Of a stretch of DNA of 64,000 nucleotides, positions 17,884 to 25,219 are shown piece by piece. Source of the stretch: Chloroflexota bacterium. Its GTDB lineage: Bacteria; Chloroflexota; Anaerolineae; Anaerolineales; Villigracilaceae. Where the stretch lies: assembly GCA_024434165.1 (NCBI GenBank), contig QMIW01000021.1, positions 1 through 64,000 on the forward strand, in the 5' to 3' direction. Each line of letters opens with the position of its first letter. The stretch's first letter is position 1. The notes under the pieces are model-generated. The model did no database searches and had not been told where the DNA came from. It worked only from the letters and a program-made list of their open reading frames with translations. The position numbers and the translations under genes were made by a program.

Positions 17884-20133
17884 TTATGTTTCAGAATGCC
17901 AGGCGATGCGAACCCTCACTCCGCGTTCGGGTCCTGGCTGGATTTGGATATCCGCGCCGATCAGGCGCGCCCGCTCGACCATGTTGGCAAGCCCAAAGTG
18001 GTTGTTGCTCAATAAGGCGTCGAGGTCGAGCTGGACGTTTGAGCCGAAACCCCTGCCGTCGTCTTCGATGCAAAGGTCCAACGCCCGCGAAGTCATATTC
18101 CCGTAAATATTGATGGTCTTCGCCCCGGCGTGGCGCAGGGCGTTTTCACAGGCTTCCTGCGCGATACGGAAAATGTGCAGTTCCATGTGTTCCGGGATTC
18201 GGTCTCTGCCGTCGTTCAGGTCCACCTTAACCTTTACCCTGTCGCTGTTGCGTTCCATGAGATTCTCTGCCAGCGACTCAATGGCAGGTTTGAGACCGTA
18301 GGTCAGCATGGGCGGACGCAGGTCGCTGACGATCTCGCGCAGGCGCCGGGTCAATTCCTCGTAGGCGGGCTGGAAGTTGGGCGAGAGGCTGCTTTCGTCA
18401 AGGTTGCGGCGCAGGTATCCAAGCTGGTTGAGGATGCTGTCATGCAGTTCCAGCGCGAGGTGCATGCGTTCCTGTTCGGTGCGCTCGATGTCAATCTGGT
18501 ACATCTTCCTCAGTTGTTCGGCGTGCAGAATGTTGCTCAGGGCGATGGCGGTCTGGTTGGCGATGGCTTGCAGGATGGAAATTTCCTCGGAGGGATACAG
18601 GTCGTCGGGGTCGCGCTGTCCGAGCAGCCAAAAGCCGAGGTGGGCGCTGCCAACTTTGAGCGGGAGAATGAGGCGAATCCATTCCTCTGGAGTGGACGGG
18701 CTGGGGATGTATTTCCCCGCGCGGGCGATCAATCCGTCGAATCCGTTTTCGTCGGGCAGCTGGTTGTCTGGCGCGTTTTTGGCAAGGAGCGGCTTGAGGC
18801 TTCCATCCCGAACCTGCATGAAGGCGTATTGGCGAATGAGCAGGCTGGGGAAGACCTCCTCTTCCAGAAGTTGAAGCAGGTGGGGAATGGACGTGCTGGT
18901 GGTGATGCGGCTGGAGTAGGTCTCGGTCAGATTTTGGTAGGGGAGTTTGATGCCAAGAAAGCGTTTTTCCACGAAGGCTTGGAACCTGGGGAAAAAGGCG
19001 ACCGCCACGTACATGGAAGCAACGACGACCAGTGCGCCGATAAAAATCGAAATTTCGACCGTGATTTCCAGGCTGGTGATGGGAACGACAAGGACGAACA
19101 GGGCTGTGCCAAAAAAGATCAGGAATGCGTAAAGCGAGATGGAGCGTGTGAGTCGGACCTCCATCCCGCCCGGACGGCGGCGGTAGATCACATAGAAGTA
19201 CACCAGCGGCATGAAGGGAAGGGCAAAGAGGGCAGCCGGACCCAGCTGCGGGACCGCGCCGGCGATGACCAAAATCCCTAAAACAAAGGAGGGGAAAAAC
19301 GCCACGAAGATGGAAATTCCCAGCAGCCTCACGTCGCGGCGCTGCTCCGGGTGTCGTTTATAGCGAACCACCTGGAAAATGACGCTCCCCATCACCGCGA
19401 TCAGAAAGGCGGCGGCATACAGGCTTTTCGGCAGGAATTGGAAGATTTCCGCCGCCGCAAGGAGGAGCCCCATCAGGTAGGTGAAAGCCCATGCGGCTTT
19501 GGGCAATTCCTTCAACGGATGGGGAAATACCCAATGCAAATGCAGGTACACAGGCAAAAGCAGCCAGGTGACGGCGTGTAACAGGATCGAACTTTCCCAA
19601 AGATGGCGGGAGGATAAGGAGCCAAAGATCAGCCAAAGCGCCGTGAGGTAATTGACGGCGGCGAACAGCCTGAGGCGCTGGTCTTTTGGGCGAATCAACA
19701 ATTGTGCCGCCGCGCCAAAAACCCAGAAAAAGAAAGCCAGCCACCAGATGTTGATGAAGCGGGCGTTGAACTCAGTTTGACTGAACCCCGGAAATTTCCA
19801 CGGAACAACCATCTCCACGCCGTTCCGCACGATGGCGATCTCCACGCTCTCGCCCGGTTGGACGCCTTCAAACAACACCACCCTGGCATCCTTTTTGTAA
19901 TCTTCCCAGGAAACATCCCCAATTTGCACCAGGATATCGTCTCTCTGGAGGGAAGGCGTCTGTCCGGGCTGGGGATACACATCCATCACACGAGCCGTGT
20001 TGTTGTTGAAAGTGAAGCCCGCATAGGGGGCGGCAAACAGGATGCCGTAGGTGTACCAAGCCAATATCAACAGCACGGAAACAGGGATGAAGAGTTCACT
20101 AATTTGCCAGCGTGGAAGCGAATTTCGGCGCAT
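17884..20133 (-). CDS. ComP-like sensor histidine kinase
   Basis: The 749-aa kinase has a membrane helix (12-34), an extracytoplasmic PDZ-like segment (about 45-115, SLQRDDILVQIGDVSW), about eight membrane helices (125-385), a GAF-like region (405-540), a HisKA_3 dimerisation domain with His564 in ALELHDSILNQLG, and a HATPase domain (N-box ENALRHAG, DDGRGFG). Length and order match Bacillus ComP, including the PDZ-like loop and multi-helix sensor. It is divergent from a 56-aa peptide gene and a prenyl synthase, and a NarL-type regulator lies on the far side. GAGGAA precedes the ATG and TATAAT (minus strand, 20184-20189) is a candidate -10. It could instead be an unrelated NarX-type kinase, but the context argues for peptide sensing. 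Confidence 0.85.
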   Translation of the reverse strand: MRRNSLPRWQISELFIPVSVLLILAWYTYGILFAAPYAGFTFNNNTARVMDVYPQPGQTPSLQRDDILVQIGDVSWEDYKKDARVVLFEGVQPGESVEIAIVRNGVEMVVPWKFPGFSQTEFNARFINIWWLAFFFWVFGAAAQLLIRPKDQRLRLFAAVNYLTALWLIFGSLSSRHLWESSILLHAVTWLLLPVYLHLHWVFPHPLKELPKAAWAFTYLMGLLLAAAEIFQFLPKSLYAAAFLIAVMGSVIFQVVRYKRHPEQRRDVRLLGISIFVAFFPSFVLGILVIAGAVPQLGPAALFALPFMPLVYFYVIYRRRPGGMEVRLTRSISLYAFLIFFGTALFVLVVPITSLEITVEISIFIGALVVVASMYVAVAFFPRFQAFVEKRFLGIKLPYQNLTETYSSRITTSTSIPHLLQLLEEEVFPSLLIRQYAFMQVRDGSLKPLLAKNAPDNQLPDENGFDGLIARAGKYIPSPSTPEEWIRLILPLKVGSAHLGFWLLGQRDPDDLYPSEEISILQAIANQTAIALSNILHAEQLRKMYQIDIERTEQERMHLALELHDSILNQLGYLRRNLDESSLSPNFQPAYEELTRRLREIVSDLRPPMLTYGLKPAIESLAENLMERNSDRVKVKVDLNDGRDRIPEHMELHIFRIAQEACENALRHAGAKTINIYGNMTSRALDLCIEDDGRGFGSNVQLDLDALLSNNHFGLANMVERARLIGADIQIQPGPERGVRVRIAWHSET

Positions 20134-20183
20134 GGTTTCCTCTTTGTTGTGTAAATTGTAAAGGAAAGAAAGGAGGTGGTCCC

Positions 20184-20257
20184 ATTATAGCCCAAGAAAC
20201 CGGCTGACCCCGATATGACGTGTTCGTTAGCCCAATCCGATGAAAGGAGAATTTCAA
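20184..20257. promoter_or_regulatory. Divergent control region of the kinase and peptide genes
   Basis: This interval carries TATAAT on the minus strand (20184-20189) for the kinase, the motif GTTCGTTAG (20222-20230) 27 bases before the peptide ATG, and AAAGGAGA (20242-20249) as the peptide's ribosome binding site. No convincing -35/-10 pair is seen for the peptide gene, which fits an activator-dependent promoter. An isolated AGGAGGT at 20170-20178 has no usable start after it. Confidence 0.5.
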
Positions 20258-20428
20258 ATGAAAAATATGCAGGAGTTTCACAGGTGGTTGTCATCCAACG
20301 GGGACGCGAACGATCTCCCCAGGCGTCGTCTCGCCGCCATTGCCCATCTCGACCGCAGCCGGTTGGTGAAAGCCACGGGCGAATTATCGTGGTTCATTTG
20401 GGAGGCGGAGCAGGTTCCCGCCGCGTAG
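20258..20428 (+). CDS. ComX-like peptide precursor, 56 aa (candidate)
   Basis: ATG with AAAGGAGA 8 bases upstream. The 56-aa product has an N-terminal part with MQEFHRWL, a basic middle (DLPRRRLAAIAHLDRSR) and a C-terminus ATGELSWFIWEAEQVPAA with Trp45 and Trp48, eight residues from the end. It has no signal peptide. ComX precursors are 50-60 aa, lack a signal peptide and carry a near-C-terminal Trp that ComQ prenylates. The next gene, 49 bp on, is a prenyl synthase, and the divergent gene is a ComP-like kinase. Sequence similarity to known ComX is not visible, which is expected because ComX is hypervariable. Function is inferred from position and features. Confidence 0.62.
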   Translation: MKNMQEFHRWLSSNGDANDLPRRRLAAIAHLDRSRLVKATGELSWFIWEAEQVPAA

Positions 20429-20436
20429 TTTCAATT

Positions 20437-20464
20437 GCAGCGCGGGGGAACTTCTCCGCGCTGC
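20437..20464 (+). promoter_or_regulatory. Intercistronic stem-loop between peptide and prenyl synthase genes
   Basis: GCAGCGCGG (20437-20445) pairs with CCGCGCTGC (20456-20464), and G-U/G-C pairs extend the stem to about 12 bp with an AACT loop. No T-tract follows; GCAGGAG comes next as the synthase's ribosome binding site. It may set the peptide:enzyme ratio through partial termination or mRNA processing. Confidence 0.7.
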
Positions 20465-20477
20465 AAGCAGGAGTTGG

Positions 20478-21449
20478 ATGATGGATATATACACTCAGGT
20501 CATTGGGGAATTCTCGCGCATCCCGCATGTGAAGGAGTGGGAGGAGGTGCAGGCATTGTTCCGCCGCGCTGCCGCAGGCAAGCCGCATCACTGGCTGCTG
20601 CCGCTGCGCGCCTGCGAAGCGGTTGGCGGGGCTTGGGAGCGGGCGATCCCGGCGGTTGTGGCTGTGGCGTGCGGTCACATCGGGATCGTGCTGGTGGACG
20701 ATATGCTGGATGCCGACCCGCGCGGCGAGCATGTGAAAGCGGGCGAAGGCGCGGCGGCAAACATGGCATCTGCCTTTCAGTCGGCGGCGGTGGCGGCGGT
20801 TGCCAATTGCGATTTGAATCCGAACACAAAACTGCTGGCGATGGAAAGCGTCAACGAGATGTTTCTTGCCACCACCATCGGTCAGTATTGGGATGTAAAT
20901 TCAATCGTCCGGGATGAGGATTCGTATTGGAAGATCGCGCGGGGAAAGAGTTCGCCGTTCTTTGGCGCGGCGTTTCAGATCGGCGCATGGATGGGCGGCG
21001 CCTCGGCGGAGACTGCTGGTCGGGTAAGGGAGTTGGGGCAGTTATACGGGGAGATGATTCAAATCCACGACGATGTGAACGATACGCTGACCATCCCTGC
21101 GAAGCCCGATTGGGACGAAGGGCGTGCGCCGCTGCCCATTCTTTTCGCGCGGCTTGTGGACCATCCAATGCGCCGCCGGTTCGAGGAACTCCGTCCGCAT
21201 GTCGGGAACAGTTCACAGGTCCTGGAAGAGGCGCAGGAGATTCTCATCCGCTGCGGGGCGGTGAGTTACTGTATCCATCAGTTATTGAAACGGTATGAAA
21301 CGGTGAAGGGGATTTTGAGCGGGCTGGCGCTTGCGCGGGGCGACGTATTGGAGAAGGTCTTCGACGATGTCGTTCAACCGGTCTTTCAACTTTTCCGCGA
21401 GGTGGATGCAGCGTTTATTGGGAGAACGCTTCCGGCGAATACGGTGTGA
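20478..21449 (+). CDS. Polyprenyl synthase family protein, ComQ-like candidate
   Basis: The 323-aa protein is an all-helical trans-prenyltransferase: first Asp-rich motif DDMLD (74-78), GQYWD (135-139), Lys157 in ARGKSS, and second Asp motif DDVND (198-202). These bind Mg-diphosphate, so chain-forming chemistry is possible. ComQ proteins belong to the same superfamily and prenylate a Trp of ComX. Length is close to ComQ and to short-chain synthases. It is the second gene after the peptide, with GCAGGAG before ATG (a second ATG is at 20481), and its 3' end overlaps the regulator gene by 35 bases, tail to tail. The alternative is a housekeeping isoprenoid synthase; no other isoprenoid genes are nearby. 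Confidence 0.75.
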   Translation: MMDIYTQVIGEFSRIPHVKEWEEVQALFRRAAAGKPHHWLLPLRACEAVGGAWERAIPAVVAVACGHIGIVLVDDMLDADPRGEHVKAGEGAAANMASAFQSAAVAAVANCDLNPNTKLLAMESVNEMFLATTIGQYWDVNSIVRDEDSYWKIARGKSSPFFGAAFQIGAWMGGASAETAGRVRELGQLYGEMIQIHDDVNDTLTIPAKPDWDEGRAPLPILFARLVDHPMRRRFEELRPHVGNSSQVLEEAQEILIRCGAVSYCIHQLLKRYETVKGILSGLALARGDVLEKVFDDVVQPVFQLFREVDAAFIGRTLPANTV

Positions 21450-22101
21450 TGATCCCCAGTTGGCGCGCCTTGGCAATGGCGGCGGCGCGGCTGTTTACAT
21501 TGAGTTTTACATACGCTTTGGAAAGTAAATTCCGCGCGGTGGAATGTTTGACCTTGAGTTTGCGCGCCAGGTCGGAGGTGGTGTCGTTGGGATATGCGGC
21601 GCTGAGGGAGAGGGCTTCCCGTTCGCGGGGGGTGAGTTCGCTGGCTTCGCTGGATAAATGTTTGAGATAGATGTCGTGGGTGATTCGGCTGAGTTGGATG
21701 CCGTCGCCGGCTATCGTTTTGACCACGCTCGCCAGGTTTTTGAGAACGGTTTGATCGTCCTTCAGGATGTACCCGCTCGCTCCCGCCTCCATCACGGCGC
21801 GAATCAAGCCCCGGTCGGCGTGCATGCTGATGACGAGAACCTTGAGCTGGGGGTGTGCCTCCAGCAGGTTGGGAATGACGTGCAAAATGGGATAGGGGTT
21901 GCGGTTGTCGCTCGAAGTTGGCACATTGACATCCAAAATCACTACGTCGGCAGGCTGGGTATCGAGCGTGTTCTCCAGTTCATTTCCATAACTCATCCGT
22001 GCCACCACCTGGATTTGCGGATCTTTTTCGAGCATGGCAACATATCCTTCCACCGTTACAAGGTGGTCGTCCAAAATTGCCACACGCAGCTTTTTGTTCA
22101 T
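21415..22101 (-). CDS. NarL/LuxR-type response regulator, ComA-like
   Basis: The start at 22101 gives 228 aa and is preceded by GAGGGAG; an upstream extension lacks domain content. The receiver domain (1-125) has Asp11/Asp12 and phospho-acceptor Asp57 in VVILDVNVP. The C-terminal HTH (about 155-220) contains LTPREREALSLSAA and ARNLLSKAYVKL, a GerE/LuxR-type domain. HisKA_3 kinases pair with this class, so the ComP-like kinase 1.3 kb away is the likely partner. In Bacillus, ComA is the matching regulator. Its coding end overlaps the prenyl synthase end, and a TGTCTA-N7-TAGACA operator-like site lies upstream. Confidence 0.86.
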   Translation of the reverse strand: MNKKLRVAILDDHLVTVEGYVAMLEKDPQIQVVARMSYGNELENTLDTQPADVVILDVNVPTSSDNRNPYPILHVIPNLLEAHPQLKVLVISMHADRGLIRAVMEAGASGYILKDDQTVLKNLASVVKTIAGDGIQLSRITHDIYLKHLSSEASELTPREREALSLSAAYPNDTTSDLARKLKVKHSTARNLLSKAYVKLNVNSRAAAIAKARQLGIITPYSPEAFSQ

Positions 22102-22174
22102 AAGGGCGCTCCCTCTTCGGTCTGCATTCAGGGTAACAGAAAGGATTCCCGGTTTCAAGCCCATTCAGTACAAA

Positions 22175-22214
22175 TGTCTACGCCGAATAGACACCTGCCG
22201 ATTGCCTAACGGGC
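22175..22214 (-). promoter_or_regulatory. Operator-like inverted repeat and CGTTAG motif upstream of response regulator
   Basis: A perfect TGTCTA (22175-22180) / TAGACA (22188-22193) inverted repeat with 7-bp spacer sits 74-92 bp before the regulator ATG. Next to it, reading toward the gene, is GCCCGTTAG (22206-22214), related to GTTCGTTAG before the peptide gene and before the XRE gene. Confidence 0.4.
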
Positions 22215-22315
22215 GGGAATATCCTACAATGCAAAAGCATAATGGATATTGCAGAAAGCGGAATGACCCATTGGTTCATTCCATGGAAAAAGGGGGGAAT
22301 GGGGGACGGGGTTCG

Positions 22316-22377
22316 GTACGCTTCAACCTCTGGGCGGCTCGAACGTCAGTGGACTGACGGAGGAGGTTGAAGCGTAC
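22316..22377. repeat. Long palindromic element
   Basis: GTACGCTTCAACCTC (22316-22330) and its exact complement (22363-22377) enclose an inner hairpin CGTCAGT-GG-ACTGACG (22344-22359). This is a compact REP-like element after the enoyl-CoA hydratase gene. The 324-bp stretch 22102-22425 holds this, the operator-like repeat above, and no gene. Confidence 0.85.
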
Positions 22378-22425
22378 GCGGGGGCGCCGGCGGTATTCAT
22401 GCCGCCTGTTCAAAAAGGGGGTGTA

Positions 22426-23199
22426 TTACTTTCCCTTCCAATTCGGTTTCCGTTTTTCGATGAAGGCGCGCATGCCTTCCTTTTGGTCTTCAGTGGCAAA
22501 GAGGGGATAGAAATTGCGCTTCTCGACCTTCAACCCTTCGGCGAGTGTGGTCTCGAACGCGGCGTTGACGGCGTCCTTCGCCATGCGGACCGCCATCGGC
22601 GCGCGCGAGGCGACTTCCTCCGCAAACGCGATGGCGGCGTCGAGATAGCCTTCGACGGGCACGACACGGTTGGCAAGCCCGAATTGCAGCGCTTCGGCGG
22701 CGGTCAGCGTGCGATTGTTGACGACCATTTCCATTGCAAGGTGTTTGCCGACCAGCCGCGCCAGCCGCTGTGTGCCGCCCGCGCCGGGAATGACGCCGAT
22801 GGTGATCTCCGGCTGACCGAACCTGGCGGTCTCGCTGGCAATGACCATGTCGCACGAAAGCACGAATTCGCACCCGCCGCCCAACGCCCAGCCCGAAACC
22901 GCCGCAATGACCGGCTTCCTGATATTGCGGATGCGGTCCCAAACCTCCACACGTTCCTCGACGACCATTTGCACATACGATGCTTCCGCCATTTCTTTGA
23001 TGTCGGCCCCGGCGGCGAAGGCTTTTTCATTGCCGGTGACGACCATCGCGCCGACGGCTTCGTCTTTGTCGAAGGCTTCCAGCGCGTCGAAGACTTCGCC
23101 CAGCATGGTCAGGTTGAAGGCGTTCATCGCCTGCGGACGGTTCAATTGCACAATGCCCACGCGCCCGCGCGTTTCGGTCAGGATGGTGGTATAGGTCAT
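22426..23199 (-). CDS. Enoyl-CoA hydratase (crotonase)
   Basis: The 257-aa crotonase-fold enzyme hydrates trans-2-enoyl-CoA in fatty-acid or short-chain acyl-CoA metabolism. Oxyanion-hole segments AAGADIKEM (62-70) and ALGGGCEF (105-112) are present, and both catalytic glutamates are in place (Glu111 and Glu131 in QPEITIG), as in true hydratases. Length is typical. It is a single gene, divergent from the 5-alpha-reductase-like gene, with no operon partner. A second, diverged crotonase lies at 48.4 kb. Confidence 0.93.
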   Translation of the reverse strand: MTYTTILTETRGRVGIVQLNRPQAMNAFNLTMLGEVFDALEAFDKDEAVGAMVVTGNEKAFAAGADIKEMAEASYVQMVVEERVEVWDRIRNIRKPVIAAVSGWALGGGCEFVLSCDMVIASETARFGQPEITIGVIPGAGGTQRLARLVGKHLAMEMVVNNRTLTAAEALQFGLANRVVPVEGYLDAAIAFAEEVASRAPMAVRMAKDAVNAAFETTLAEGLKVEKRNFYPLFATEDQKEGMRAFIEKRKPNWKGK

Positions 23200-23284
23200 G
23201 GATTCCTCCGGTGGTTTTCAGGTACGTGTGGATTATAAACTCACCTTCCCCTTGCTGTATAATTCGCGCACCGGAGGAACTTTA

Positions 23285-24028
23285 ATGATTTTCCCTGAAT
23301 GGACGACAACCAACCAAATCCTTTATGCTGCGCTGGCGGTTCTGGCAATCGGCGTGGGACCCGCCGAGTATTACGGGCAGTCCATGATGTTTTACAGCAA
23401 ATTCCGTTCAGCGAGCGGAATTCCCTCGCGGGTGAGCATGGTCATTTTGTACTCCGCGCCGATTGTCGCGTTGTTCGCTTCTGCACGGGGATACCTGCCA
23501 AACGCCAGCCTCATCCAATGGGCTGTCTTCGGTGCGGTTTTCATTCATTTCACCAAACGGGTGCTGGAGTCGCTCTTCCTGCACAAATATTCGAGTCATG
23601 CCGGTCTGTTCACCACCATTCTCATCGCCTCGTTCTATTCGACGGCAGCCTATCTCATCGGCTGGATGAACAGGAATCCGATCTCCGCAATGGACGCCTG
23701 GTTCGCGCTCGGCATCGCGCTGTTCGCCGCCGGTATGGCGGGCAACTTTTACCATCACAAACTGCTGGCGGATCTGCGCAAAGGCTCGTTCGACTACTTC
23801 ATTCCAGAAGGCGGGTTGTTCGAGTTCGCCGTCTGTCCGCATTACCTGTTCGAGATTCTCACCTGGCTGGGCATAGCCCTGCTCTCGCGTCATCTTGCCG
23901 CGTGGCTGATTCTGCTCTTCATCGCCGCCTATCTCACCGCGCGCAGTCTCCGCACGCTCAAGTGGTATCACGATAAATTCCCCGATTTTCCAAAGGATCG
24001 AAAGGCGATCTTGCCGTTCATTTTGTAA
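23285..24028 (+). CDS. Steroid 5-alpha-reductase-like (DUF1295/isoprenylcysteine methyltransferase-type) membrane protein
   Basis: The start at 23285 is chosen for the GGAGGA just upstream; a longer frame has no domain content. The 247-aa protein has about six to seven membrane helices and a C-terminal part YFIPEGGLFEFAVCPHYLFEILTWLG, followed by KWYHDKFPDFPKDRKAILPFI. This is the pattern of steroid 5-alpha-reductase, trans-enoyl-CoA reductase and related NADPH-dependent membrane reductases. The substrate is unknown. It leads a plus-strand group of three membrane-protein genes. Confidence 0.8.
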   Translation: MIFPEWTTTNQILYAALAVLAIGVGPAEYYGQSMMFYSKFRSASGIPSRVSMVILYSAPIVALFASARGYLPNASLIQWAVFGAVFIHFTKRVLESLFLHKYSSHAGLFTTILIASFYSTAAYLIGWMNRNPISAMDAWFALGIALFAAGMAGNFYHHKLLADLRKGSFDYFIPEGGLFEFAVCPHYLFEILTWLGIALLSRHLAAWLILLFIAAYLTARSLRTLKWYHDKFPDFPKDRKAILPFIL

Positions 24029-24049
24029 ACCTCGAATTGGAGACAAACC

Positions 24050-24451
24050 ATGTTGTACATTCTGCTTCCCTTCCATTCCTACCTGCGCTGGCTGATCGTG
24101 CTCGTGGCTGTCACCGCCGCCGTCAAGTTTACGCTCGGCTGGCTGCGCGGCGGCGCCTTCAAAGGCATGGACCGCGGTCTCACCGCGGGCTTCAGCGGCT
24201 TGATGGATTTACAAGCCGTCATCGGCATTATCATGCTGGTCGGTCTTGGCACTGGCGGCGAAGGTTTCCCGATGATTCGCATCGAACACGCCGTCACCAT
24301 GCTCATCGCCGTGGTGCTTGGTCACCTGCCTGCACGCTGGAAGAACGCCGCCGATACCATCCGCTTCCGCAATGCGTTGTTCTGCATCCTCGGCGCCATG
24401 CTGTTCGTCTTCGTCGGCGTGATGCGCCTGCCCGGCGGGTGGAGCAGGTAA
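24050..24451 (+). CDS. Four-helix membrane protein, unknown function
   Basis: The 133-aa protein has four predicted membrane helices and conserved-looking His residues (PFHSYLRW near the N-terminus, IEHAVTMLI and LGHLPARWK in the middle). Similar small proteins are sometimes labelled cytochrome B-like without proof. It begins 21 bases after the reductase-like gene and is followed by a terminator, so the two are probably one transcript. I do not recognise a named family. Confidence 0.7.
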   Translation: MLYILLPFHSYLRWLIVLVAVTAAVKFTLGWLRGGAFKGMDRGLTAGFSGLMDLQAVIGIIMLVGLGTGGEGFPMIRIEHAVTMLIAVVLGHLPARWKNAADTIRFRNALFCILGAMLFVFVGVMRLPGGWSR

Positions 24452-24470
24452 CGGGTCCGGGTGGAAGCGC

Positions 24471-24498
24471 AACAGCCCCGCAAACGCGGGGCTGTTCT
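24471..24498 (+). terminator. Hairpin terminator
   Basis: AACAGCCCCGC (24471-24481) pairs exactly with GCGGGGCTGTT (24486-24496) over an AAAC loop; only a short T-run follows. It separates the first two membrane-protein genes from the DUF998 gene. Confidence 0.75.
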
Positions 24499-24505
24499 TG
24501 AATCC

Positions 24506-25105
24506 ATGAAACGCATCATTCTGCTCGGTCCCGTTTTGTTCGGCGTTGTGCTTCTCGTGCTGACTGCCGCCGAATACGATTTCTTATTGAGCCTCGGCTG
24601 GCATCCGATTCACGACCCGACCTTCGACTGGCCCAGCGGACTCGCGCTCGGCAGATACGGATGGGTCATGACCGCGGCCTTCATCGCCAGCGGTCTCATC
24701 ATGTCCCTTTTTGGCGTCCGCCTCTATCTGGACCTCAAACCGGGCGCCGCTTCCAAAGCCGGTTCCACGCTGATGGCGATTGCCGGTCTGTTTCTCGCCG
24801 CCCTGGCATTCACCACCGACCCGACGATTCGCGATTACCCCGCCACCTGGCATGGACGACTGCACGATCTCTCGTTCGTTTTGCTTGGGCTGACGTTGTT
24901 CCCCGCGATGATTCTGCTCGGTTTTGCGTTTTGGAACGACGCGCGCTGGAAAAACCTCGCCATTTATACCTGGGGGACTCTCGCCCTTGCCGCTCCTGCG
25001 TTCTTTCTCAAGGGCGCGGCGTTCTATGTGTTTCTGTTTGCGATCCTGTTGTGGAATGAAGTTGCAGCAATCCGCTTGAACAAAACAAGCGCCCAAACAA
25101 CTTGA
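24506..25105 (+). CDS. DUF998 family membrane protein
   Basis: The 199-aa protein has six membrane helices. DUF998 features are visible: an acidic external segment with HDPTFDWPSG, then DPTIRDYPATWHGRLHDLSFV between helices 3 and 4. The function is unknown. ATG at 24506 sits only 7 bp after the hairpin, so it may depend on read-through or on the hairpin as part of its leader. Confidence 0.78.
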   Translation: MKRIILLGPVLFGVVLLVLTAAEYDFLLSLGWHPIHDPTFDWPSGLALGRYGWVMTAAFIASGLIMSLFGVRLYLDLKPGAASKAGSTLMAIAGLFLAALAFTTDPTIRDYPATWHGRLHDLSFVLLGLTLFPAMILLGFAFWNDARWKNLAIYTWGTLALAAPAFFLKGAAFYVFLFAILLWNEVAAIRLNKTSAQTT

Positions 25106-25219
25106 AACTTATGGTACAACGCGCCTTCTTCATTGAACCGCCGGGAATGCCCGGCAAGGTTGAATTGACAAAAAACCTGGCGTTTATGAGAGTTTCCTTT
25201 GTATAAGGTGAGTTAAAAA

